A stretch of 64,000 nucleotides of DNA, taken from contig NZ_JACJOF010000042.1 of the NCBI RefSeq assembly GCF_014695395.1, positions 35,168 to 99,167 on the forward strand. Reading direction: 5' to 3'. This DNA is from Nodosilinea sp. FACHB-131. Lineage in GTDB: Bacteria > Cyanobacteriota > Cyanobacteriia > Phormidesmidales > Phormidesmidaceae. The notes beneath the pieces were generated by a model. That model searched no databases. It was not told the origin of the DNA and saw only the letters and a list, made by a program, of their open reading frames with translations. A program made the position numbers and the translations under genes. This document shows, one piece after another, positions 8,100 through 16,183 of this stretch (its first letter is position 1; each line of letters opens with the position of its first letter).

Positions 8100-9430
8100 C
8101 TGGTTTACCAGGCACCCGTGTTTCAGAGCGCCTGGTAAGCCCAGAAGCGGCGAGATGAACTACCGATCGTGTGAGACCCCTCAGCGCTTTCGTAGTCTGT
8201 TTAAAAAGATGCGGCTACCACCCCGCATCCAGAATGCCGTTGGGAGCAGCCTACTCCCCCTCCGGCACGCCCCACGAGTTACGTGGGGCCATCTACTTGC
8301 GCCACGCTCCCAGACTTTGAGGTTTGACCGTTGGCCTGGCCTGGCCAACCTTTGCGGGAACCACCCGCCAGCCTCGAAGTCCTTCCCCAGTTCGTGTCAG
8401 TCTAAAATTCCACGTGAAGATCCTGTCGCTAGCGGATTACTATCCGCAGCAGTGTCGTGCTGGTGGCTTACCCACTCACCTTGCAGTTTTCGGGGGCAGA
8501 AAGCGGAAAGCTCCCCCTTACAAGCACGCACCGTTTTTGCAGTTCGGCATCAGCTTCTCACGCAGTTACCAGGAAGGGCATGGTTCATTTGTGTGAACTT
8601 GGTGCCCCTTTCACCGTTGAGCTTTTTAGCGGCTCTGATTTCCAGAGTCCCCGAAGTTACCATCCTCCGGTGGGCCACATCACTGTGCCCAGCCTCCCGG
8701 CCCTGGGATACGTTACGCGCCATTACAGCTCGTCCCGTATCACGGATTAGTCGGGTTAAAACCCGACGCACACCGGCGGCCCGATGTGGATTTCACCGCT
8801 TCGACTGCTATTCCCTACGACTCTTACCCCCCGAGAGGAGTGAAGCCTTCAGGTTGCCACGACCTTACGCACAAGCGACTACTACGACGTCGCTCTGACG
8901 CAAGGCATTCCCTGGTCGCCAACCTTCAAGAAACAACCGAAGGGAGGATCCCTTCCGCGAAAAAATCACCGAGTCGAATGGAAGGGTTACTTCTTACCGA
9001 AACATGAGCACTCGTTGCTCATATTCTCTCGCAAGAGATTAGTCTCCCAAGCCCTCGTTACGCACAGGCAAGCCCCTCTCGAGGCACCTGGCGCGAAGGT
9101 GCAGTGGGTTGTGGGTGGGTTAGTCCCACGCCCTTAGCCTTGGCTTGGTAATATTGTTGCCAAGGTTTACCGGGCTCCACCGTCACACGATCTGGTAGCT
9201 GAACTCGTTGCTCTGTTTAAGCGAACTGGTAGACACAGCCCCTAGCGAGGAACGGTACTCCATGGGGTTGAGGATTTACAGGAAAAAGTGACGAGATAAT
9301 AGATAGTTGCAGACCGGGGGAGTGTGGGCTCAGAAGGCCTGTGTCGCTCAACAGTAGCGACGAGAGGGAGAGAGAAAGGCGGGGACACACCCGCGAAGAA
9401 AAAAAAGACAGCTCACGGGTATGTCCCCAT
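8100..9430. ncRNA. candidate very large structured RNA (about 1.3 kb), strand unresolved
   Basis: The stretch is packed with strong local hairpins and has no convincing protein. Stems include 8100-8113/8130-8144, 8208-8214/8223-8229, TGCCG/CGGCA with an inner GGGAG/CTCCC (8234-8266), GCCCCACG/CGTGGGGC (8269-8276/8282-8289), GTTGGCC/GGCCAAC (8330-8336/8343-8349), GCGGAT/ATCCGC (8432-8437/8442-8447), GTCGGGT/ACCCGAC (8750-8756/8761-8767), ATGAGCA/TGCTCAT (9004-9010/9016-9022), CCTTGGC/GCCAAGG (9138-9144/9159-9165) and a 13-bp stem (9381-9393/9416-9428). It is not rRNA, tmRNA or RNase P as far as I can tell. Size and ornament recall the GOLLD/ROOL giant RNAs. Wobble pairs give conflicting hints on strand. 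Confidence 0.6.
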
Positions 9431-9792
9431 GAACCGTAAAAAAAGCCAACCGGGGGAGACCTTAGCACGGAAGCTTAGGCGAGAGGAAGAAAAATAGTGA
9501 GCGCGATCAGTGGGATAAGGTTTGATTTAGATGGTAAAGGTGCGTTCTTTGATGAACGTACTGGGCGGGGGCCAAGGCGGCTTCGGGTTTAGAGTGTTCC
9601 ACGCACTTTTGAAGGACGCGATCGCACGACGATTTTTGGAGTCGCGTTGGGGCTGCTAAGTCTTTGAAATAAAAGCTTTCCTGCATACTTCTGGGTCTTC
9701 TTAAGGAGGCTTTTCGGGGTGACATACCTGTGGAACACCCGTAGACTTTGCCGCAATAAATATTAGCTGGCTACCGATTCTTTGGTGAAGGT
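9431..9792. other. non-coding stretch after the structured region
   Basis: No gene is supported. A short GTG-started frame (from about 9498, about 33 codons) follows a purine-rich GAGGAAG, but its product is unrecognisable. A HIP1 octamer lies near 9620. It may hold the promoter of the RNA if that is read leftward, or of the next gene. Confidence 0.4.
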
Positions 9793-10452
9793 ATGGATCC
9801 TGGCTTACGCGAAACGGCGCGTGCACTTCATTCGGCAGGAGTAACAACCCCGGAAATCTGCCAGCGTCTGGGGCTTGGCCTTGAGGCGGTGATGGTGATG
9901 CTCCTCCCGGCACCACCACCACCGACGGAGAGACGAAGGAACGTGCCTCAGGTCAAGCGTCCCGTCGGTCGCCCTCCCTGGAGCATAGAGAAAGAGGATG
10001 GGGTGCGGCTGCTTGGTCGGCTCGTGGGCCATGGTAGTAGTGGTAGCAGCACTCCTTCCATCTGGACTCTTCCCCAGTTGGTTACCGAACTTAGAGAGGT
10101 GCTGCCGGCTTATTCCCCTTCGGTAGATACGGTGCGGCGGGTGTTTCATCGGTTGGGGCTTACTTTTGAGGCGCAGGTGGAGGAACTCTGTTCCACAGGG
10201 CGATTGTTTCCTCGGTGTCGGAAGGGTCGGGGTCGGGAGCTCTTGTACCTGGTGACCCACCAAACGACCCGTCAGCTTGGGCTTGTCTCGCTGCTGCCCC
10301 CAGCGACAGTGGTGGTTGGCCTAACGCCTGGCAATCGGGTAGCGCTTGCAGTACGGATGCAGAGTCGGGTATCGCCCAAGTTTATCCGAGAATTTTTAGC
10401 TAGTCTCTCGGCCCTTCATCCGAACCGGCGGGTGGTTGGGATTATGGTTTGA
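9793..10452 (+). CDS. transposase-derived double-HTH protein (IS630-like, catalytic part lost)
   Basis: 219 residues. An N-terminal helix-turn-helix (GVTTPEICQRLGLGLEAV) is followed by a proline-rich linker and a basic GRPPW segment, then a winged-helix block (TLPQLVTELREVL, then SVDTVRRVFHRLGL), as in IS630/Tc1-type transposases. The C-terminal LTPGNRVALAVRMQS and VSPKFIREFLASL resemble the RNase-H-fold strands, but the DES-type first catalytic motif is missing and the protein stops at VVGIMV, where the second catalytic Asp would come. It cannot be an active transposase. It may be a dead copy or a co-opted DNA-binding protein. A 29-bp palindrome lies 10 bp after its stop. Confidence 0.55.
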   Translation: MDPGLRETARALHSAGVTTPEICQRLGLGLEAVMVMLLPAPPPPTERRRNVPQVKRPVGRPPWSIEKEDGVRLLGRLVGHGSSGSSTPSIWTLPQLVTELREVLPAYSPSVDTVRRVFHRLGLTFEAQVEELCSTGRLFPRCRKGRGRELLYLVTHQTTRQLGLVSLLPPATVVVGLTPGNRVALAVRMQSRVSPKFIREFLASLSALHPNRRVVGIMV

Positions 10453-10461
10453 GGGGTGGTG

Positions 10462-10490
10462 TTTGCAATTCGCGATTCGCGAATTGCAAA
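10462..10490. promoter_or_regulatory. 29-bp near-perfect palindrome between two genes
   Basis: Two perfectly complementary 14-base arms (TTTGCAATTCGCGA / TCGCGAATTGCAAA) flank a single central T. It begins 10 bp after the upstream stop and ends 29 bp before the start of the HTH gene at 10520. It fits an operator for that regulator, or a bidirectional terminator lacking a clear T-tract. Confidence 0.75.
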
Positions 10491-10519
10491 TCGTCGGTAG
10501 TTAGGGTATTCCTACATCG

Positions 10520-11059
10520 ATGGCTTCTAAGTCGGTACCCTTAAAACCCCAAGACGTTTTGCTGCTTCTAAAGCTCTTGGCTTGTCCGGAAGAGCAGTGT
10601 CGCATTATTGACCTTGCCCACGGAATTCAGGTGAGTGCCTCTGAAGTTTCTCATGGGTTGTCGCGGTTGCAGTCCTCCCGGCTTATCGCGGCTGAGACGC
10701 GAAAGCCTCTCGTGCTCAACGCCATTGAGTTTTTGGTTCATGGGCTCAAGTATGCTTTTCCCCCTCAGGTAGAAGCTGCGACTCGTGGGATCCCGACCGC
10801 CCACTCAGCTCCACCTCTTGTTGCATTGCTCACTATTCCTACAGCGGGTGATCACTATGTGTGGGCTCACGAGAGTGGGTCTATTAGGGGACATGCCTTA
10901 CGGCCTCTTTACCCTAGCGTTCCTTCAGCAGCGCTTAGATGCTCGAAGCTCTATGAGCTACTGGCCCTTTGTGACGCGATTCGGATTGGGAGGGTGCGGG
11001 AGCGAAAGCTAGCAGAGCAGGAACTTAGATCGAGAATCCTTCAGGAACTGGCGGTGTGA
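10520..11059 (+). CDS. winged-helix regulator, probable antitoxin-like partner
   Basis: 179 residues. The first 80 look like a MarR-type winged helix: LLLLKLLACPEEQCRIIDLA, VSASEVSHGLSRLQSSRLI, then a short wing. The rest has no family I recognise. The stop TGA overlaps the ATG of the nucleotidyltransferase gene (TGATG), so the two are translated together. HTH + nucleotidyltransferase pairs of this type are often annotated as toxin-antitoxin or Abi-like modules. A regulator binding the upstream palindrome (10462-10490) would fit autoregulation. Confidence 0.6.
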   Translation: MASKSVPLKPQDVLLLLKLLACPEEQCRIIDLAHGIQVSASEVSHGLSRLQSSRLIAAETRKPLVLNAIEFLVHGLKYAFPPQVEAATRGIPTAHSAPPLVALLTIPTAGDHYVWAHESGSIRGHALRPLYPSVPSAALRCSKLYELLALCDAIRIGRVRERKLAEQELRSRILQELAV

Positions 11060-11748
11060 TGGATGATAGCGGCGCAATTGCAATGTTAGAAGAAGCATCC
11101 AGTGCGTTGGAGCCTCTCCTCAATCAGATCGCTTTTGTCGGTGGTGCAGTTGCAGCCCTTTACGTTGATGCAGCTGCTGCCATCCCCCTACGGCCCACTG
11201 AGGATGTTGATTGTGTTGTTGAGATCACTTCACTAGATCAGTATGCCGAGCTAGAGGAGGAGCTTCGGGGGTTGGGTCTGAGGCAGGATCACACGTCACC
11301 TTGCATCTGTCGTTGGCAAATTGGTGACTTGAAGATAGATGTGATGCCCACAAGTGGTCTGATACTTGGATTTGTTCATCAGTGGTATGTGCAAGGACTT
11401 CGTCTTAAAGAAGAGCGAGTTCTTCCGAGCGGTCGGAGTATTTTTGTTTTCCCTATCGCATGTTTTCTCGCGACCAAGTTTGCAGCCCTCAAGGATCGCG
11501 GAGGAAGCGATTGGCGTACCGCTCACGATCTTGAAGACATTCTCTTGGTGATTGAAGGATGTGTTGACCTAATCTCTAAGGTTGCCGTAGCTCCTGCCAC
11601 GGTAAGGTCGTTCCTGGGGGAGCAGGCGAGAAGACTTATTGCAGATTCGGATTTTGAAGAGTTACTTATTTCTCATCTTGGTTGGGAAGGTAGTTCAGCT
11701 ATCGGCAGGGTGAAAAGACTCCTTCTTGAGGTAGCGCAGCTTCGCTGA
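11059..11748 (+). CDS. AbiEii-like nucleotidyltransferase
   Basis: 229 residues from the ATG at 11059 (a GTG at 11056 is also possible). FVGGAVAALYV followed by RPTEDVDCVVEI gives the pol-beta nucleotidyltransferase layout: a Gly-rich helix, then a D-x-D pair. A further acidic strand, LKIDVMP, supplies the third acidic residue. AbiEii/MenT-like enzymes add nucleotides to tRNA or protein targets and act as toxins or abortive-infection effectors. Here the partner is the winged-helix protein immediately upstream. Substrate unknown. It could also be a house-keeping nucleotidyltransferase, but the pairing and plasmid context favour a toxin. Confidence 0.65.
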   Translation: MDDSGAIAMLEEASSALEPLLNQIAFVGGAVAALYVDAAAAIPLRPTEDVDCVVEITSLDQYAELEEELRGLGLRQDHTSPCICRWQIGDLKIDVMPTSGLILGFVHQWYVQGLRLKEERVLPSGRSIFVFPIACFLATKFAALKDRGGSDWRTAHDLEDILLVIEGCVDLISKVAVAPATVRSFLGEQARRLIADSDFEELLISHLGWEGSSAIGRVKRLLLEVAQLR

Positions 11749-11865
11749 CAACCAAAGATAACCCTCGTTCGACTGACCGACCGACCGAGGGGTGATCTAG
11801 ACGGCCTCTCCACTCTTATCCAAATCGGCGGGTAGTGACGTTTCTTGCACACAGGGTTAGACAAC

Positions 11866-12024
11866 TCACCTTTTTTCTTGAACCACCACTACACATTTCG
11901 TTATTTTCACTGCGCACCATATCGACACGGGTAGAAGTCGGCTTGTAGCTCCTTGGGCCAGGAGACCATGCAGGGTAGATAGCCCCACGGTTTTTTCCTG
12001 TCGAGGGTTTTTTACCTTCCGCAT
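11866..12024 (-). CDS. small basic protein, 52 aa, with a strong ribosome site
   Basis: The ATG at 12024 follows AGGAGG with a five-base spacer, the best Shine-Dalgarno in this part of the window. The product starts MRKVKNPRQEKTVG and ends with a hydrophobic, basic tail (ITKCVVVVQEKR). I do not recognise it. It is divergent from the DUF6876 gene at 12083, with only 58 bp between the starts, so the two may share a control region. Confidence 0.45.
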   Translation of the reverse strand: MRKVKNPRQEKTVGLSTLHGLLAQGATSRLLPVSIWCAVKITKCVVVVQEKR

Positions 12025-12082
12025 GGCGACCTCCTGCGGCGTTAGCAGGAATGTCCTTTGCGTGTAGAGAGGTTTATAGCCG

Positions 12083-12457
12083 ATGGCGAATTCACCATAT
12101 TCGCTGACTGAAGACGAGCTTTCGCAGTTCACTGGTACATCACAGTACTACCAGCACCCGTTAGGCGTGCTGTACACCGATGGTGTGCAGTACATGGCGG
12201 AGCGAGGCGGTGGGTACTGGATTATCGATGTGATTGCTGCCTGGCAGTTGCATCCGCAAGTGGCTCTCGATCCTATGCTCCAGCAGATTCAATTCTGGAA
12301 GCTCATCGTTCACGATGATGGTTCAGCTACCATGCTCTGTGAGCGAGATACCGATGACGTTGCGGTCTCTCAACGGATCCCACTTACGGATTTTCCGCTT
12401 AAGCGGCTTCGGCTCTACTTTCAGAATGGAGTAGTGCTACTCCCTTCGGAGTATTGA
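12083..12457 (+). CDS. DUF6876 family protein
   Basis: 124 residues. The pattern FTGTSQYYQHPLG, then YTDGVQYMAERGGGYWIIDVI, then TDFPLKRLRLYF and the ending LLPSEY matches the DUF6876 family of small proteins found on plasmids, phages and other mobile elements. The function is unknown to me. A second copy occurs at 19150-19536 with the same ending. The start was chosen because MANSPYSLTEDEL aligns with the front of the paralogue. Confidence 0.75.
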   Translation: MANSPYSLTEDELSQFTGTSQYYQHPLGVLYTDGVQYMAERGGGYWIIDVIAAWQLHPQVALDPMLQQIQFWKLIVHDDGSATMLCERDTDDVAVSQRIPLTDFPLKRLRLYFQNGVVLLPSEY

Positions 12458-12522
12458 GCCAGTCAGTTAGAGAGAGTTATCTTCGTCATGCAGGTGGGAG
12501 GAGAGAAGGTTTTTCGCTGTTG

Positions 12523-12783
12523 CTACCCTGCATGATCTCCTGGTCTAAGGCTCGTTGTATCTGTCATCGATTGCAACCTGCTCGCCGGTAGTCGGGACTT
12601 CAAGCGCATCTTACTCAACACCGGCAAAATTACATTCCGCGCGAAGTAGAGCCCGAGTGCTTTTAGACCCTGGCAGGTAACCTCAATGGCTGCTACATCT
12701 TCTGCCTTAATAGCGGCGATAAACTTGCCGTTACTAGGGGATAGGAAGTTGCCTGTTTGCCGGCGTTCTAGGCGTGAGGCGCG
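12523..12783 (-). pseudogene. long open frame without a start codon (gene remnant)
   Basis: Between TAG at 12786-12784 and TAG at 12525-12523 there are 86 sense codons with protein-like content: NGKFIAAIKAEDVAAIEV, then GLKALGLYFARNVILP. There is no ATG in the first 58 codons. It is best read as the C-terminal piece of a lost gene. Family not recognised. It follows the hypothetical gene at 12820-13797 on the same strand. Confidence 0.35.
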
Positions 12784-12819
12784 CTAAGTTGCCCACTCGG
12801 TTGGTCACCACCAGCAATA

Positions 12820-13797
12820 TCAGTCAGCGTTGTCAGCGTCAGCGTATCGGTAGCCTTTGAGGTCGGCCTTGTGTGCCTCAGCGGTGGGGTCATTCTTAAT
12901 GAATCGCTTAAGCGTCGTTGAATTTTTCCACTCCTCATGAAGGCCGCCGAAATATTTCTCGAGCATTCCTTTGGATGTCTTCCTACACTCAAGCGCGGGG
13001 AGATGTCGGGTAACGAGCCGGTTCATTGAAGGGATAAAGAATCCCAATGCGGAATCTAGCTTTGGATCCGATATGTAGCAACGCATGCGAGGAAAATTGT
13101 CGGTTAAACGAACCCGAATAAGAGAATGTTGGGTATCGTCTTTAGCAATTTTTTTCCATTCCTGCATAATCTTGACGATAGAGGCGAGGGTACTTTCACA
13201 TTCTTGCTCTACATCGCGAACGTTTATACCTAGCTCTTCAGCAAGTGTTTGACGGCGCTTTGAACTTGGATTGAAAAAAAGGATGCGCAGCGTGACTCCT
13301 CTCTCAAGGGTACTGATAAAAAGATCTGGGTTAGCCTTAAGAGATGTCTCAAGCGATGTGCCAAAAAACCACGATTCGTTCGTAGCACTATTGAGAATTT
13401 TTTTCACTAACTCGATAGGGTTCGGCTCATTGTGAACTTTTATAAGTCCGGCAGATGAGGTGTTTGGCGTGTTAGTTTGCTTTGTTGCAGATGCAGGAAT
13501 AGGTTTCTCGTCTTCTTCAAGGTCCGTTGTCCATACATCGAAAGATGTTTCCATAATGAGGAGACAAAGAATTTCTAGGGTCTTTTTGGAAAATGTGAGA
13601 GATTTTGAGCTGAGGAAGTTTTTAAAGTTTTGCTTCTCTGGAAGCTCAAATCCTTGTCGAAGCAAAGCAGGAATCTCCTCCCATGTCGATTCAACTTTGT
13701 CTTTGTACTGTAGATTACCGTCTTCGTAGAATTTGGCTTCAAAAATATCTCTTAAAGAAATGTACGTTTTTTCCGGAAGACGGTATCGGTTAGTCAT
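12820..13797 (-). CDS. unrecognised soluble protein, possibly with a phospholipase-D-like fold
   Basis: 325 residues from the ATG at 13797 (MTNRYRLPEKTY); an earlier ATG at 13875 would add an atypical hydrophobic front. The N-terminal third is helical. A linker (about 125-145) rich in Thr, Pro and Ser follows. The C-terminal half begins ATNESWFFGTSLETSL and contains LERGVTLRILFFNPSS, a phrasing seen in PLD-like domains that sit at the end of regulators, but I see no HKD motif. Function unknown. The gene is single, AT-richer than its neighbours, and has 300 bp of non-coding DNA before the next gene. Confidence 0.55.
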   Translation of the reverse strand: MTNRYRLPEKTYISLRDIFEAKFYEDGNLQYKDKVESTWEEIPALLRQGFELPEKQNFKNFLSSKSLTFSKKTLEILCLLIMETSFDVWTTDLEEDEKPIPASATKQTNTPNTSSAGLIKVHNEPNPIELVKKILNSATNESWFFGTSLETSLKANPDLFISTLERGVTLRILFFNPSSKRRQTLAEELGINVRDVEQECESTLASIVKIMQEWKKIAKDDTQHSLIRVRLTDNFPRMRCYISDPKLDSALGFFIPSMNRLVTRHLPALECRKTSKGMLEKYFGGLHEEWKNSTTLKRFIKNDPTAEAHKADLKGYRYADADNAD

Positions 13798-14105
13798 GTA
13801 TGGGATTTTTAAGAAGAAGTAATTTTGAAGGGCTAAATAGGGGTAAAACAGGGGGCAATTAGCCCAACGTAACATTGGAAAAAATTTGCTATTGCTCTGG
13901 TTTAAGCGCCTTTACCGAAAATTTACCTATAGGTATTGCGAGGCAGGGGTAATTTTTCCTTGAGCAACAGCGGTTAGTTCCTCCGTACTAAATGTGTCTG
14001 GTAAGCTAAATCACAACGCGAGATGGTGTGAGGCGTATCGCCAATCTCGACGTGTTGAATCAGGGTCATAGATAGACAAGCACACCAACGTTTGGAGAGC
14101 TGTTT

Positions 14106-14765
14106 ATGCTTCAATTCCTAGACCATTTTGAATTGATGGTGGTAGTTGTACCAATTGGATTAGTTACGCTGCGCCAGGAACTGCGGATTTCAAAGCTGTT
14201 AAAACTTATAGCTGCCCTTCCTAGGCCTGTGTCTCCACAAAATGAGATGACGCAGCAGCTAGAACCTGAGGACCGAGTTGCGGTTTTTATTGATGGCCCA
14301 AACATGCTTGGAGCAAGTTATGAGTTTGATGTTTGCATCCACTATGGTGCACTTCTCGGGCTTATAAATTGTCGGTCGGAATATATCGTGAGGTCAGCCT
14401 TCTATACCCCGTCAATAGTTGGAAATGCTGGGCACGATACCTTTGTCCGCAGCCTTATAACAAAAGGATTTGAGGTTGGTCAGCCTTTGGCTGGACCCTC
14501 AAAGCATGGCAAGAAGCACCCCGACGTGGATTGTCAGCTTTTGTCTGACCTCCTTATCCATGCCGACATGTTTGATACTTGCATTCTTTTGAGTGGCGAC
14601 ATCGATTACCTCCCTGCGTTACGCCATTTGCGATCTAAAGGTAAGCGCATTGAAGTGTGGGGATTTCACGAGCGTACTGCCTGTGAAATGAGACAGGTCG
14701 CACATACATTTATCGATCTACAGACCCTTGAGGATGTTTGTAGGCCACGGCAGCAACATCACTAG
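14106..14765 (+). CDS. NYN domain (LabA/PIN-like) putative ribonuclease
   Basis: The NYN core starts at RVAVFIDGPNMLGASYEF and continues with KKHPDVDCQLLSDLL and CILLSGDIDYLPALRHLRSKG, supplying the conserved Asp residues of the PIN-like metal site. Such proteins are presumed single-strand RNases and occur widely in cyanobacteria and on mobile elements. The frame opens at 14106, but an ATG at 14247 (MTQQLEPEDR) gives a more typical 172-residue protein; I cannot decide between them because neither has a clear ribosome site. No coupled neighbours. Confidence 0.75.
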   Translation: MLQFLDHFELMVVVVPIGLVTLRQELRISKLLKLIAALPRPVSPQNEMTQQLEPEDRVAVFIDGPNMLGASYEFDVCIHYGALLGLINCRSEYIVRSAFYTPSIVGNAGHDTFVRSLITKGFEVGQPLAGPSKHGKKHPDVDCQLLSDLLIHADMFDTCILLSGDIDYLPALRHLRSKGKRIEVWGFHERTACEMRQVAHTFIDLQTLEDVCRPRQQHH

Positions 14766-14950
14766 AGCAAGGAATAGTTATCTAGAGATTTCGAGTTGTC
14801 ATCAGGTAGTGGTGGTCCTGCTGTTCACAGGGCTTTCGAGGGGGGATCGATCGTTTGTAGAAACTTTAAGCCCCCTTTCTCTCACCTGGTGTAGTCAGAA
14901 GTTTGTTGTAAACGTCCGAGTTCGATTGTGTAGCCAAAAGGTGAGCATCT

Positions 14951-16183
14951 ATGGCGAAGAAGAAGGATTCAAATAGTGGCAATAATGGCAGGGTGAGTAA
15001 GCCTGCAACAGAAAGCTTTTGGATTGAGAGTGAGCCCAGAGCGGATCGTCACGAACAAACTGGTGGAGCGCACGCCCGACAACGTGGCACCGCCCACGTT
15101 GATAAGCCTGAGACTGCACCGTGGTGGAAGGTATGCCTCATTCTTGACGGGGCCGATCTCCACGGACCTGCTGCAAGTAGCATGACCAAGCGTATGGCAT
15201 CACTGACGGCATTCGCCGGGATGTTTGCTCAGATTATTAACCTCGTTACCGGCTGGCCCTTTGCGGTTGTGGTCGTAGACGGCGCTTTCCAAGGGGCGGT
15301 GCTGTCGCTCCTGATTTACGGGGTGTCGAATATCTTTCAGAAGCAGGCGGCAATGAAGCCGTTTGAAAGAAACGCTTGGGCAAACATAGCAGGAGTCTCC
15401 TATGCCGTAGTGAGCCTTGGGTGGAGTATCCCAGGTCCCATTGGGGTGGGCCTTGTACAGTATGACGAGGATATTCAGAATCAGTATGCCGAGCGAATCA
15501 CGTTCGAGCAGGCGCTGTCTCCTTACCAGGTAGAGCTTAATGAGGCAGCACTTAAAGGTTCGTATGCTGAAGAGATTCAGGGCCAGTGCGATGAGAAGGT
15601 GAAAAGCTTTGAGGAAAAAAAGCGGACTGGGGATCCGTCTTACCACAACGCTCACTTAGAAGCTTATGGGCCGTACGACACCGTCATCACCCCAGAGTAC
15701 TGGAATCGTTTTCCGGTGGAGGCACTACCCTTGTGCCCGAAAGCGGGTCGGCTCCGGAGTGAGGCTCAAACAATGAAGGAAGGCGCCGAAACTGCTCTCG
15801 GAGAGGCGAAGGCGGCGATTCAGACGAAGTATGGGGAGAGCTTTGTTGCATACCTCAAGGCTGAGCAGCCAACCTTGTATGAAGCGTACTTTTATCCAAA
15901 AAGTGGGCGCATGCGGTTTCGGCGGGAGGAGTTAAATGAGCTTGCTGCGTTAATAGAGAATGGTGAACCGGGAGTGCAGGCCACGCTGTGGAGCGCCGGG
16001 ATGTTGAGTGGTGTGACAAGCCTTGCTTCAGTGTTAATGACCTGCGCACTCGCTGTGCTCCCTGCAGTTAAGGTGAGCTGGCGCTCGAAAACAGCCCTCA
16101 AGTACCAAGAGCGTTTAGCTGAACAACAACAACTTCGCCGTCGTGATGAACAGCAGCATGGAGGAGGTAACTTCCATGACTAA
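14951..16183 (+). CDS. multi-pass membrane protein of the plasmid backbone, unknown function
   Basis: 410 residues. A polar N-terminus (about 80 residues) precedes two close hydrophobic segments (FAGMFAQIINLV and AVVVVDGAFQGAVLSLLIYG), a third (NIAGVSYAVVSLGWSI), a long charged helical loop with coiled-coil character (about 190-355), and a last one (VTSLASVLMTCALAVLPAV). The end is basic and Gln-rich. It heads a three-gene run: the next gene overlaps its stop by 8 bases. The position near the transfer genes suggests a conjugation or surface role, but no family is recognised. Confidence 0.6.
   Translation: MAKKKDSNSGNNGRVSKPATESFWIESEPRADRHEQTGGAHARQRGTAHVDKPETAPWWKVCLILDGADLHGPAASSMTKRMASLTAFAGMFAQIINLVTGWPFAVVVVDGAFQGAVLSLLIYGVSNIFQKQAAMKPFERNAWANIAGVSYAVVSLGWSIPGPIGVGLVQYDEDIQNQYAERITFEQALSPYQVELNEAALKGSYAEEIQGQCDEKVKSFEEKKRTGDPSYHNAHLEAYGPYDTVITPEYWNRFPVEALPLCPKAGRLRSEAQTMKEGAETALGEAKAAIQTKYGESFVAYLKAEQPTLYEAYFYPKSGRMRFRREELNELAALIENGEPGVQATLWSAGMLSGVTSLASVLMTCALAVLPAVKVSWRSKTALKYQERLAEQQQLRRRDEQQHGGGNFHD

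Noticed and set aside
8155..8898. A 247-codon plus-strand frame within the structured region
   Set aside because: Several frames are open at once over the same bases, the product has no domain-like pattern and is rich in Ser, Arg, Pro and Leu, and the DNA is dominated by hairpins. I take it as a by-product of RNA structure constraints.
8160..9270. Group II intron or rRNA origin for the structured region (a GTGTGAGACCC start was tempting)
   Set aside because: I could not find a domain V hairpin, a reverse transcriptase or any familiar 16S/23S motif on either strand.
9205..9290. tRNA-Leu-like D-loop (ACTGGTAGACAC)
   Set aside because: The surrounding sequence does not fold into acceptor or T arms on the plus strand, so it is not called as a tRNA.
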